From assembly GCF_029626035.1 (NCBI RefSeq), contig NZ_JARUBE010000003.1:6448001-6512000 (forward strand): a stretch of DNA of 64,000 nucleotides, read 5' to 3'. This DNA is from Micromonospora sp. WMMD980 (GTDB taxonomy: Bacteria > Actinomycetota > Actinomycetes > Mycobacteriales > Micromonosporaceae). Positions 47,862 through 56,057 of this stretch are shown piece by piece. Each line of letters starts with the position of its first letter. Position 1 is the first letter of the stretch. The translations under genes and the position numbers were made by a program. Below the pieces are notes generated by a model. It searched no databases, was not told where the DNA came from, and saw only the letters and a list, made by a program, of their open reading frames with translations.

Positions 47862-48863
47862 TCACGGCCGCGCCGATCGGGAGCGCCTGTTGATCGCCGC
47901 GACGGTGCCGACCGCGGTGCCGGCGGCGGCCAGGCCGAACGCCGCCGTCACCCGCAGCAACTGGCCGCGCCGGCCGGACCAGCCGTCGGTCCGCTCGGCC
48001 GCCGAGCCGGGCGTGAAGACGTTGCCGGTGGCGTCCAGACGGACACCGGGGCCGAACTGCGTCCGCGCGGTGTACCAGCCGAGCGTCCGCTCGGCCAGCG
48101 CCGGGGCGAGCCGCCACTGGAGCCCCATCAGCCGGGCCGCGCCACCCGCGTACGCCTCGCGCCGGGGCCGACGCAGCAGCCGGACCATCCTCTCGGCCAC
48201 CATCTCCGGCGGGTAGACCGGGGGCGGCGGGGTCAGCTCCCGCCCGGTGTGGTTGGCCGCGTGCCGGAAGAACGGCGTGTCGATGCTGGCCGGCAGCACG
48301 GTGCAGAGCGAGATGTTCCCGCGACCGGTGACCCGCAGCTCCTGCCGCACCGTGTCGGTCAGCCCGCGGATCGCGTGCTTGGTGGCGTTGTACGCCGACT
48401 GGTACGGCATGGCCACCTCGGCCAGCACGGACGCGTTGTTGATCAGCACGCCACCGCCGGCTGCGGCGAGCCACGGCAGCGCGGCCCGGGTGCCGTGCAC
48501 GGTGCCGAGCAGGTTCACCTCGACCACCCGGCGGAACTCGGCGACCGGGATCTCGTCGAAGAGCCCCACGGTGCCCACGGCCGCGTTGTTGATCCAGGCG
48601 TCGATCCGGCCGAACTCCTCCGCCGCGCGGGCCGCCAGCAGTTCCACCGCGTCCGGATCGGTCACGTCGGTGGGCACCGTGAGCGCCTGCCCGCCCAGTT
48701 CCCGGCAGTGCTCGGCGACGCGTCGCAACGCCGCCTCGCTGCGGGCGGCGAGCACCACGGCGGCCCCCCGGCCGGCCAGCGCGTAGGCGGTGGCCGCGCC
48801 GATGCCACTGGAGGCGCCGGTGATGACGACGGTGGCGTCGGCGAGACTTCGGGTGAGCGGCAT
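47862..48863 (-). CDS. short-chain dehydrogenase/reductase with membrane tail
   Basis: A 333-residue classical SDR. Cofactor motif TGASSGIGAAT, NNAA as INNAAVG, catalytic Ser in INNASVLAEV, and YxxxK as YQSAYNATKHA. An unusual C-terminal extension of about 80 residues ends in a hydrophobic segment (LLRVTAAFGLAAAGTAVGTVAAI) and RRSRS, probably a membrane anchor. Substrate unknown. The start is the ATG giving MPLTRSLADATVVITGASSG; the upstream frame is Arg/Pro-rich. It is divergent from the GT4 gene. Confidence 0.85.
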   Translation of the reverse strand: MPLTRSLADATVVITGASSGIGAATAYALAGRGAAVVLAARSEAALRRVAEHCRELGGQALTVPTDVTDPDAVELLAARAAEEFGRIDAWINNAAVGTVGLFDEIPVAEFRRVVEVNLLGTVHGTRAALPWLAAAGGGVLINNASVLAEVAMPYQSAYNATKHAIRGLTDTVRQELRVTGRGNISLCTVLPASIDTPFFRHAANHTGRELTPPPPVYPPEMVAERMVRLLRRPRREAYAGGAARLMGLQWRLAPALAERTLGWYTARTQFGPGVRLDATGNVFTPGSAAERTDGWSGRRGQLLRVTAAFGLAAAGTAVGTVAAINRRSRSARP

Positions 48864-49055
48864 TCCTGGGCGGTACCCCGGCGTCGGCCGGTCATGCCGG
48901 TGCGGCCCGCGCTGATCGGGTTCGGTCGGACGTGCTGTCCCGTGGACGGGACGCCGGGCACGGTGGCGATCTGCCAGGTTTGGGGCCACCGACGCCGGGT
49001 TAATGGGACGCTCTACCGGGAGACCCAGCTACCGAGCAACGCATGGAGGTGCACC

Positions 49056-50312
49056 ATGCGCGTCGGCCTTGTTTGCGCGCACGCCGGCTCGTCCACCGAC
49101 GGTCCCACCGTCGGGACTCAGGAGCATATTGCGCGCGTGGCGGCTGAACTCGCCGCCCGGGGCCACGAGGTCCGCGTGTACGAACGCCGCGACGCGGCCG
49201 CCCAACCGGCCCTGGCCGAGCTGGACGGCTACCGTCTCGCGCGGGTGCCGGTCGGCCCGCCCGATCCGCTGCCCACCGGCGAGCTGGTGCCGTACGTGGC
49301 CGAGTTCGGCCGTTGGCTGGCCGGCGAGTGGTCCGGCGACTGGACGCCCGAGGTGGTGCACGGGCACTACTGGGTGGGCGGGCTGGCGGCCGCGCACGCG
49401 GTCCGGGCCACCGACATCCCGGTGGTGCAGACGTTCCACTCGCTCGGCGTCGAGCAACTGCGCCACCTCGGCCGCGGCTACGCCGGGCCGGGCCAGCGCA
49501 TTCCGCTGGAACGGGCGCTCACCCGGGCCGTGGACGTCGCGGTCGCGCAGTGCAACGACGAGGTCGACGAACTGACCCGGATGGGCCTGCAACGGACCTC
49601 GGTGGCGATGGTGCCGACCGGTGTGGACACCGGATACTTCCACCCCGACGGCGAGGCGGCCCCTCGGGACCAGCGCCCGCGCATCCTCTCCGTGGGCGGG
49701 CTCGCGCCCGGGCACGGCCAGGACGACCTGATCCGGGCGATGCGCCTGGTCGGCGACGCCGAGTTGGTGATCGCCGGGGGCCCGCCGGCCGACCGGCTGG
49801 CCGGGCACGCGGAGGCGCGCCGGCTGCGCGAGCTGGCCGCGCGGGCCGGCGTGGCGGAGCGGATCCAGCTCGTCGGCGCGGTGCCGCACGACCAGATGGC
49901 CACCTGGTACCGCTCGGCGGACGTGGTGGCCTGCACCCCGCACTACTCCTCGGCCGGCCGGGTGTCGCTGGAGGCGATGGCCTGCGGCGTGCCGGTGGTC
50001 GGCTACGCCATGGGCGGCATCGCCGACGCGGTGGTCGACGAGGTGACCGGCAAGCTGGTGCCGCCGGGCGACGTGCGCACCCTCGGCGTCACGCTGCGCC
50101 GGATGCTGACCGACAACGCCGGCCGGTTCGCGTACGGGCACGCGGCGGTGGACCGGGTGCGGTGCAGTTACACCTGGGAACGGACCGCCGCCGCCCTGGA
50201 GCGGCTCTACGAGCGGGTGATCGGTCGCCGCCGGCCGACGGCCGTGCCGGTGGAGCCGACACCGCCGGTCGAGGTGGCCGTCTCCGAACGGGGGCCGGTC
50301 GAGGCGGCCTGA
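49056..50312 (+). CDS. GT4-family glycosyltransferase
   Basis: A 418-residue GT-B glycosyltransferase. N-terminal acceptor domain: VGLVCAHAGSSTDGPTVGTQEHIARVAAELAARGHEV and VVHGHYWVGGLAA. C-terminal donor domain: MVPTGVDTGYFHPDG, ILSVGGLAPGHGQDDLIRAM and the E-x7-E type motif in SSAGRVSLEAMACGVPVVGYAMGG. It resembles MshA-like and mannosyltransferase-like enzymes (EQ..EH pattern), but is not the clear MshA. Start: ATG with GGAGG six bases upstream. The last 35 residues (GRRRPTAVPVEPTPPVEVAV) are low-complexity and are encoded over the end of the convergent transporter gene (106-bp overlap). Confidence 0.88.
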   Translation: MRVGLVCAHAGSSTDGPTVGTQEHIARVAAELAARGHEVRVYERRDAAAQPALAELDGYRLARVPVGPPDPLPTGELVPYVAEFGRWLAGEWSGDWTPEVVHGHYWVGGLAAAHAVRATDIPVVQTFHSLGVEQLRHLGRGYAGPGQRIPLERALTRAVDVAVAQCNDEVDELTRMGLQRTSVAMVPTGVDTGYFHPDGEAAPRDQRPRILSVGGLAPGHGQDDLIRAMRLVGDAELVIAGGPPADRLAGHAEARRLRELAARAGVAERIQLVGAVPHDQMATWYRSADVVACTPHYSSAGRVSLEAMACGVPVVGYAMGGIADAVVDEVTGKLVPPGDVRTLGVTLRRMLTDNAGRFAYGHAAVDRVRCSYTWERTAAALERLYERVIGRRRPTAVPVEPTPPVEVAVSERGPVEAA

Positions 50313-51199
50313 GCCGGCACCACCTGGACGCCGATCATCGCCGGCTCCCGGTCCCGGGCGGTCGCGTGGTGGTGCTGCGGCTCGGCGTAGCGGGTCAGGC
50401 CCACCACGGCCGCCAGGGTGACCAGGAAGCCGAGCCCGGCCAACCACTCCCGACCCGGCCAGATCTTGTCATTGAGCAGCAGCAGACCGACGATCGCGGC
50501 GGGCACCGCGCCGGCCGCGTCCATCGCGGCCACCGCCGCCGTGGTCGACCCGCGCTGCATGGCCAGGCCGAGCAGCAACTGGCCGACCACCGAGTGGGCG
50601 ATCAGCAGGTAAAGCAGCGGGTCGCGGACGAACGCCTCCGTCGAGTCGGCGGAGGCGAGCGGGCGGGCCGCCACCGCGGCGGCGGAGAACGCCATCCCGG
50701 CCAGCGACCCGAGCACCACCGAGCCGAGTGCGCCCTGCAACCGGGCGGCGAAGAAGCCCGACCCGGCGATCAGGCCGAGCGCCGCCACCAGGCCGACCAG
50801 CCCGGCGGTGCCGAGCTGCCGGGACGGCGCCGGCTCGGCCGACAGCACCAACGCGGTGATCCCGCCGAACAGCAGCGCCAGCAGCACCACCTCGGCGGCC
50901 GGCAGGCGCCACTTGAGCACCAGCACGCCCAGCACCGCGGTCACTCCGAGCCCGGCCGCCACCGACGCCTGGACCAGGAACAACGGCAGGTCCCGGCGGG
51001 CCAGGAAGGCCAGCACGAAGCCGACCACCTGGCAGGCCAACCCGATCAGGTAGGTCCGGTGACCGGCCAGCCGCAGCAGCAGCCCCGGATCGAAGGTGTG
51101 GTGCACGGTGGTCCGCGCGGCGGCCACCGACTGGAGGAGGTTGGCGAAGCCGTACGCGACGATCATCGCCGCGAGGAAGCACCAACCGGAGGAGACCAC
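50207..51199 (-). CDS. DMT-superfamily (EamA-like) transporter
   Basis: A 330-residue membrane protein with about nine to ten helices, from CFLAAMIVAYGFANLL to LAGLGFLVTLAAVVGL, with a repeated AVxG..LLLxD/N pattern (AIVGLLLLNDKIWPGREW) typical of EamA exporters. The C-terminus after residue 280 is a hydrophilic, Ser/Thr-rich tail (TGPRSETATSTGGVGSTGTA) encoded opposite the end of the glycosyltransferase gene. Direction and substrate of transport are unknown. Start at the ATG/GTG giving MVSSGWCFLA; no strong Shine-Dalgarno. Confidence 0.82.
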   Translation of the reverse strand: MVSSGWCFLAAMIVAYGFANLLQSVAAARTTVHHTFDPGLLLRLAGHRTYLIGLACQVVGFVLAFLARRDLPLFLVQASVAAGLGVTAVLGVLVLKWRLPAAEVVLLALLFGGITALVLSAEPAPSRQLGTAGLVGLVAALGLIAGSGFFAARLQGALGSVVLGSLAGMAFSAAAVAARPLASADSTEAFVRDPLLYLLIAHSVVGQLLLGLAMQRGSTTAAVAAMDAAGAVPAAIVGLLLLNDKIWPGREWLAGLGFLVTLAAVVGLTRYAEPQHHHATARDREPAMIGVQVVPAQAASTGPRSETATSTGGVGSTGTAVGRRRPITRS

Positions 51200-51226
51200 C
51201 TGGCGAGGATAGAGGCTCGGGCCCCC

Positions 51227-52045
51227 TCAGCGCTCGGCCGGCCGGCCGAGCCGGCCCAGGACGTCGGCGTGCAACGGGCCGTTGGTCGCCACGGCGCTGA
51301 GGTCGGCCGAGTCGGCGCCGGCCGGGGCGGGCCGGCCGGCCAGGTCGGTGAACCGGCCGCCGGCCTCGGTGACGATCGGCACCAGCGCGGCGATGTCCCA
51401 CAGCGACAGCTCCGGCTCCACCATCACGTCCAACGCGCCCTCGGCCAGCAGCATGTAACCGTAGAAGTCGCCGTACGCCCGGCTGCGCCAGGTGTCCCGC
51501 ATGAGCTGGAGCACCGCGTCCAGCCGGTCGGCCTGTTCCCAACCGGTCAGCGACGAGTAGCAGACGCTCGCGTCGGCCAGCGCCGTGACGCCGGAGACCC
51601 GGATCGGCGCGCCGTCGGCCGGGCCCGTGCCGGCGAACGCGCCCGCGCCGGTCGCGCCCCACCAGCGCCGGCCGAGCGCCGGCGCGGAGACCAGACCGAG
51701 CACCGGCCGGTCGTGCTCCAGCAACGCGATGAGCGTGGCCCACACCGGTACGCCCCGGACGAAGTTCTTCGTCCCGTCGATCGGGTCGAGCACCCAGCGG
51801 CGCCCGTCCGGGCCGGCCGGCGGCTGCTCCCCGTACTCCTCGCCGAGCAGGCCGTCGGCGGGGCGGTGGGTGGCCAGCAGCCCCCGGATCTCCCGCTCCA
51901 CGGCGGTGTCCGCGTCGGAGACCGGCGTCAGGTCCGGCTTCGACTCCACCCGCAGGTCGAGCGCGCGGAACCGGGCCGACGAGACCGCGTCGGCGGCGTT
52001 GGCGAGCAGGTGGGCGAGGGCGAGGTCGTCGGCGTACCCGGTCAT
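51227..52045 (-). CDS. hisN: histidinol-phosphatase (inositol-monophosphatase fold)
   Basis: A 272-residue IMPase-family phosphatase. Metal-site motifs: GLLGEEYGE, WVLDPIDGTKNFVRGVP, and the late ELSLWDIAALVPIVTEAGG. Sequence features (ADDLALAHLLANAADA at the N-terminus, FYGYMLLAEGALDVMVEPEL) are those of actinobacterial HisN, which makes histidinol; generic inositol-phosphatase activity cannot be excluded. The ATG chosen lies seven bases after a TAGCGT -10 box (minus strand, 52058-52053); the GTG three codons upstream would sit in that promoter. The rsgA gene lies 60 bp upstream in the same direction. Confidence 0.85.
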   Translation of the reverse strand: MTGYADDLALAHLLANAADAVSSARFRALDLRVESKPDLTPVSDADTAVEREIRGLLATHRPADGLLGEEYGEQPPAGPDGRRWVLDPIDGTKNFVRGVPVWATLIALLEHDRPVLGLVSAPALGRRWWGATGAGAFAGTGPADGAPIRVSGVTALADASVCYSSLTGWEQADRLDAVLQLMRDTWRSRAYGDFYGYMLLAEGALDVMVEPELSLWDIAALVPIVTEAGGRFTDLAGRPAPAGADSADLSAVATNGPLHADVLGRLGRPAER

Positions 52046-52052
52046 GGTCGAC

Positions 52053-52058
52053 ACGCTA
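52053..52058 (-). promoter_or_regulatory. -10 box of hisN, probably leaderless
   Basis: TAGCGT on the minus strand, 7 nt before the ATG at 52045. Confidence 0.45.
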
Positions 52059-52105
52059 GCGCCGCCGCGGCGGCCGGCACCGGCGGGTGCCGCGCGGTCC
52101 GCCGG

Positions 52106-53194
52106 TCAGGAACCGGCGAGCGGATCGCCGGGGTTGCGCTCGGGTTCGCGGGCGTCGCCCTCGCCGCTGCGCGAGGCCAGCAACCGGCGGTACGAGGCGA
52201 GCCGGCGCGGGTCGGCCCGGCCGGCCGCCACCCACGCGTCCAGCGCGCAGGCCGCCTCGTCGGCGGTGTGCGGGCAGTTGGCCGGGCAGTCGACGGTCGC
52301 CTCGACCAAGTCTCCGAAGCCGTGCAGCAGGCTCTCCGCGGAGACGTGCGCCAGCCCGAAGCTGCGTATGCCGGGGGTGTCGACGATCCAGCCCGGGTCG
52401 CCGCCGGCGTCGGGCCCGGGCGTGGGCGGCAGGCGCAACGCCACCGCGCTGGTCGAGGTGTGCCGGCCCCGGCCGATCGCGCTGACCGTGCCGACCGCCC
52501 GCTCGGCCTCCGGGACCAGGCGGTTGACCAACGTCGACTTGCCCACGCCGGAGTGGCCCACCATGACCGAGACGCGCCCGGCGAGCAGCGTGCGCAGATC
52601 GGCCAGCTCGGAGCCGGGTCGGATCAGCACGTACGGCAGCTCCAGCTCGGTGTAGTAGCCGAGCACCGCCTCCGGGCCGGCCAGGTCGGCCTTGGTCAGG
52701 CAGAGCAGCGGTTCGATGCCCGCGTCGTACGCGGCCACCAGGCAGCGGTCGATGAACCCGGTGCGCGGCGGCGGGTCGGCCAGCGCGCTGACGATCACCA
52801 ACTGGTCGGCGTTCGCCACCACCACCCGCTCCAGCCGCCCCTCGGCCGTGGTGTCGTCGTCGTCGGCGGTGCGCCGCAGCACGGAGGTGCGCTCGGCGAT
52901 GCGCACGATGCGGGCCAGCGCGCCGGGCGCGCCGGAGACGTCACCGACCAGCCCCACCCGGTCGCCCACCACCACCGACTTGCGGCCCAGCTCGCGGGCG
53001 CGCATGGCGGTGACGACCGGGTCGTCCAGGCCGGCGTCCGGCCGGACGCAGGTGTAGCGGCCCCGGTCGACCGCGACCACGAAGCCGTCGACCGCGTCCG
53101 CGTGCCGGGGTCGGGTCCGGGTGCGGGGTCGCGACGACCGGCCGGGGCGCACCCGGACGTCGTCCTCGTCGTACTCCCGCCGCCTGGTCGCCAG
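52106..53194 (-). CDS. rsgA: ribosome small-subunit GTPase RsgA, probable CTG start
   Basis: A 362-residue circularly permuted GTPase that checks late 30S maturation. OB-fold first (GFVVAVDRGRYTCV), then the G4 motif LTKAD before the P-loop GHSGVGKSTLVN, and G3 DTPG as VDTPGIRSFG. A C-terminal zinc knuckle (DCPANCPHTADEAACAL) follows. No ATG, GTG or TTG lies before the conserved N-terminus REYDEDDVRVRPGRSSRPRT; the GTG at 53152 would cut it off. A CTG at 53194 gives LATRRREYDEDDV and has GGGGGGA seven bases upstream, so CTG initiation is proposed. The gene starts 15 bp after the aroA stop, so the two are co-transcribed. Confidence 0.85.
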   Translation of the reverse strand: MATRRREYDEDDVRVRPGRSSRPRTRTRPRHADAVDGFVVAVDRGRYTCVRPDAGLDDPVVTAMRARELGRKSVVVGDRVGLVGDVSGAPGALARIVRIAERTSVLRRTADDDDTTAEGRLERVVVANADQLVIVSALADPPPRTGFIDRCLVAAYDAGIEPLLCLTKADLAGPEAVLGYYTELELPYVLIRPGSELADLRTLLAGRVSVMVGHSGVGKSTLVNRLVPEAERAVGTVSAIGRGRHTSTSAVALRLPPTPGPDAGGDPGWIVDTPGIRSFGLAHVSAESLLHGFGDLVEATVDCPANCPHTADEAACALDAWVAAGRADPRRLASYRRLLASRSGEGDAREPERNPGDPLAGS

Positions 53195-53209
53195 GACGTC
53201 CCCCCGCTT

Positions 53210-54511
53210 TCAGCTCTTGCCGGTCACCATCCCCGACCATAGTGCCGGGAACTCCGGCATGGTCTTCGAGGTGCACGTCACGTCGTCGATCTCGATGCCG
53301 GGGACGGCCAGCCCGGCCACCGCCGCGGCGTGCGCCATCCGGTGGTCGGCATACGTCCGGAGGGTCCCCCCGCGCAGCGGGCGGGGACGGATCTCCAGGC
53401 CGTCGCGGGTCTCGGTGATGTCGGCGCCCAGCGCGGTGAACTCCTTGGCCAGCGCGGCGACCCGGTCGGTCTCGTGGCCCCGGATGTGGCCGATCCCGGT
53501 CAGCCGGGACGGCGTGTCGGCCAGCAGGGTGAGCGCGGTCAGCACCGGCGTCAGCTCGCCCACGTCGGAGAGGTCGGCGTCGAGCCCGTGCACCGCGCCG
53601 GTGCCCCGCACCCGCAGCCCGTCGGTGCCGAGCGTCACCTCGCCGCCCATCCGGTGCAGCAGCTCGCGCAACCGCTCCACCGGCTGGAGGCTGCCGCGCG
53701 GCCAGCCCTGGAGCGTGACCTCGCCACCGGTGACCAGGGCGGCGGCGAAGAACGGCGCGGCGCCGGAGAGGTCGGGCTCGATCTCCCAGCCGCGCCCGGT
53801 GGGCGGGCCGGGCTCGACCGCCCACACGTCGGGCGTGGTGTCGTCCACCGCCGCGCCGGCGGCACGCAGCATCTGCACGGTCATCCGCACGTGTGGTGCG
53901 GAGGGCACCGGCGGGCCCTCGTGCCGGACCACCAGGCCCCGGTCGAAGCGGGGCCCGGCGAGCAGCAGCCCCGAGACCAGCTGGCTCGACGCGGAGGCGT
54001 CGATCACGACGTCGCCGCCGGTCACCCGCCCGGCGCCCTGGACCACCAGCGGCAGGCTGCCGGTGGGCGGGGCGTCGACGCGGACGCCGAGCGCGCGCAG
54101 CGCGTCGATCAGCGGGCCGAGCGGCCGGGTGCGGGCGTGCGGGTCGCCGTCGAACGTCACCCGCCCGGCGGCCAGCCCGGCCACCGGGGGGAGGAAGCGC
54201 ATCACGGTGCCGGCCAGGCCGACGTCGACGTGCGCCGGGCCGACCAGCGGATGCGGCCGGACCAGCCAGCGGTCGTCGTCGGAGACGGACATGTGCGAAC
54301 CCAGCTCGCGCAGGCCGCCGGCCATCAGCTCGGTGTCCCGGGCGCGCAGCGGCCGGTCGAGCGTCGACGGCCCGCTGGCCAGCGCGGCGAGCACCAGGGC
54401 CCGGGCGGTCATCGACTTGGAGCCGGGCAGGCGCAGCGTCGCGGCGACCGGGTCGCTCGCGGTCGGCGCGGTCCACGGCTGCGGCGGACGCGTAGCGGTC
54501 AGATTCCCCAC
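53210..54511 (-). CDS. aroA: EPSP synthase (3-phosphoshikimate 1-carboxyvinyltransferase)
   Basis: A 433-residue enzyme of the shikimate pathway (PEP + shikimate 3-phosphate). Motifs: RLPGSKSMTARALVLAAL (substrate Lys), GLAGTVMRFLPPVAG (LxNaGTa-like), the catalytic Asp in GELTPVLTAL, and TYADHRMAHAAAVAGLAV. The alignment with a CAGAAT -10-like box six bases upstream favours the GTG at 54511 (VGNLTATRPPQPW); a GTG two codons earlier is also possible. It is upstream of and coupled to rsgA, as in mycobacteria, and divergent from the SRAP gene. Confidence 0.93.
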   Translation of the reverse strand: MGNLTATRPPQPWTAPTASDPVAATLRLPGSKSMTARALVLAALASGPSTLDRPLRARDTELMAGGLRELGSHMSVSDDDRWLVRPHPLVGPAHVDVGLAGTVMRFLPPVAGLAAGRVTFDGDPHARTRPLGPLIDALRALGVRVDAPPTGSLPLVVQGAGRVTGGDVVIDASASSQLVSGLLLAGPRFDRGLVVRHEGPPVPSAPHVRMTVQMLRAAGAAVDDTTPDVWAVEPGPPTGRGWEIEPDLSGAAPFFAAALVTGGEVTLQGWPRGSLQPVERLRELLHRMGGEVTLGTDGLRVRGTGAVHGLDADLSDVGELTPVLTALTLLADTPSRLTGIGHIRGHETDRVAALAKEFTALGADITETRDGLEIRPRPLRGGTLRTYADHRMAHAAAVAGLAVPGIEIDDVTCTSKTMPEFPALWSGMVTGKS

Positions 54512-54601
54512 GCTCACATTCTGCCAACCCGACACCGCCGGTGGGACCGGTCGTCGGGCCTGCTCCCGCTGGGCGGGACAGCCGGAACGGCCCGGTGGGG
54601 C

Positions 54602-54607
54602 TAGCGT
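54602..54607 (+). promoter_or_regulatory. -10 box of the SRAP gene, probably leaderless
   Basis: TAGCGT, 7 nt before the ATG at 54615. The catalytic Cys2 requires that exact start, so this is the best-anchored case of the pattern. Confidence 0.5.
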
Positions 54608-54614
54608 GGGCGCC

Positions 54615-55322
54615 ATGTGCGGGAGGTACGCGACGACCCGGAGCGCGGGCGACCTGAGCGCGCTGTTCGAGTCGGCCGACCCGGACGGCGAGATCGGGCC
54701 CGACTTCAACGTCGCGCCCACCGATCCCGCGCCGTTGGTGCGGCTCGGTGCCGAGGGGCACCGGCTGCTCTCGCGGGGCCGCTGGGGGCTGCTCCCGCCC
54801 TGGGCCCGCAGCGCGACGGCCGCCGCCCGGATGATCAACGCGCGCGCCGAGACGGTCGCCACCAGCCGGGCGTACGCCCCGTCGTTCGCCCGGCGTCGCT
54901 GCCTGGTTCCGGCCGACGGGTGGTACGAGTGGGTCCGGCGACCGGACGGCGGCCGGCAGCCCTACTTCATGACCCCGCGCGACGGCTCGGTGCTGGCCTT
55001 CGCGGGCATCTGGTCGGTCTGGGAGTCGGCCGGGTCGGCCCGGCTCACGTTCAGCGTGCTGACCACCGCGGCGCTCGGCGAGCTGGCCGAGGTGCACGAC
55101 CGGATGCCGGTGCTGGTGCCCCGGGAGCGCTGGGCGTCCTGGCTCGGCCCGACCGACGAGCCGGCCGCGTTGCTCGGTCCGCCCGACGCCGGGCAGCTCG
55201 CCGGGTTGGAGATCCGGCCGGTGTCGACGGCGGTCGGCGACGTCCGCAACGACGGCCCGGAGCTGATCGCCCGGGTCGCCACGCCCGCCGGGGCGACCCC
55301 CTCCGAACCGATGCTCTTCTGA
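54615..55322 (+). CDS. SOS response-associated peptidase (SRAP/YedK/HMCES)
   Basis: A 235-residue SRAP protein. It covalently links to abasic sites in single-stranded DNA through Cys2 after Met removal (MCGRYATT). Other active-site residues are visible: Asn in MINARAETV, Glu in PADGWYEW, His in VHDRMPVLV, and the final GPELIAR. It protects abasic sites at replication forks. The start must be this ATG because Cys2 is the catalytic residue; it lies seven bases after TAGCGT. Divergent from aroA. Confidence 0.93.
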   Translation: MCGRYATTRSAGDLSALFESADPDGEIGPDFNVAPTDPAPLVRLGAEGHRLLSRGRWGLLPPWARSATAAARMINARAETVATSRAYAPSFARRRCLVPADGWYEWVRRPDGGRQPYFMTPRDGSVLAFAGIWSVWESAGSARLTFSVLTTAALGELAEVHDRMPVLVPRERWASWLGPTDEPAALLGPPDAGQLAGLEIRPVSTAVGDVRNDGPELIARVATPAGATPSEPMLF

Positions 55323-55409
55323 TCACACCCCGCACATTGTCGAGTGCTGATTTGCCGGGGTTGCGCCTGAAACGTCGCCCGGCCGTTTAGTCAGGTTTAC
55401 CGAAGACCC

Positions 55410-55439
55410 TTGTCCCCACGTGCGCGAGTGCGATAGAAC
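55410..55439 (+). promoter_or_regulatory. probable promoter and leader hairpin of the second whiB gene
   Basis: TTGTCC (55410-55415), 18-bp spacer, TAGAAC (55434-55439). The leader of about 90 nt contains a perfect stem CATTCGC (55461-55467) with GCGAATG (55473-55479). Confidence 0.4.
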
Positions 55440-55534
55440 ACAGCGCCGGTGATGGGCGTCCATTCGCACGGGGCGAATGACATTCATCGATCTCTAGCAA
55501 GATCTTCGCCGGTCCCACGGGGGAGGTGGGTGTA

Positions 55535-55927
55535 TTGACACGGGCACGCATGCCGCGCCCGCACGAGGTGGCCGCCGCGCGGCGTGATCCGCGCCTGTTG
55601 CGGGCCTTGCGCGAACGGCGCCAGGACGAGGCGTGGCGCACCAGGGGAACCTGTCAGAGCGTCGATCCGGAGACGTTCTTTCCGGCGCCCAACGAGCCGG
55701 CCGACGCGGCGGTGGCGCTCTGCCGCACCTGCGACGTCCAGGGCTCCTGCCTGGCCTGGGCGCTGGAGGTGGGCGACTGTCACGGCGTCTGGGGCGGCAC
55801 CACGCCCCGGGAACGGCGGGCCATGCTGGTCGCCTGGCGCAGCGAGGTGCAGCCGGATCCGGACGCGGCCGACGAACCCGGTCCGCCGGTGCGCGACCGC
55901 CTGCTCACCCTGGTGCCGCTGAGCTGA
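55535..55927 (+). CDS. WhiB-family iron-sulfur regulator
   Basis: A 130-residue Wbl protein. Cluster cysteines in this numbering are Cys40, Cys63, Cys66 and Cys72 (CRTCDVQGSC), followed by GVWGGTTPRERRAML, the turn and basic helix. There is no AT-hook, unlike WhiB7. It is preceded by a basic N-terminal region (RARMPRPHEVAAARRDPRLL). The start is uncertain: a TTG at 55535 has GGGGGAGG eight bases upstream; GTG 55526 overlaps that sequence and ATG 55550 has none. Subgroup is not certain; M. tuberculosis keeps whiB1 near the same sigH-rshA block, which is the best guess. Confidence 0.85.
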   Translation: MTRARMPRPHEVAAARRDPRLLRALRERRQDEAWRTRGTCQSVDPETFFPAPNEPADAAVALCRTCDVQGSCLAWALEVGDCHGVWGGTTPRERRAMLVAWRSEVQPDPDAADEPGPPVRDRLLTLVPLS

Positions 55928-56057
55928 CGCCGACGTCGCCCGTGGTCCGCCGGCCGGGCCGGGTGGCGGTGGCGTCCGGGTGCCGGATCGGTCCGGCGGC
56001 GACGGCTGTCGCCGGGTCTGCCGTCGCCGGGCGACGTGCCGTGCGCAGAATGGGACG

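Noticed and set aside
49313..53242. 1309-codon plus-strand open frame
   Set aside because: It runs across the ends of five real genes on both strands (GT4, DMT, hisN, rsgA, aroA) and its translation is repetitive Arg/Gly/Ala/Val. A GC-content artefact.
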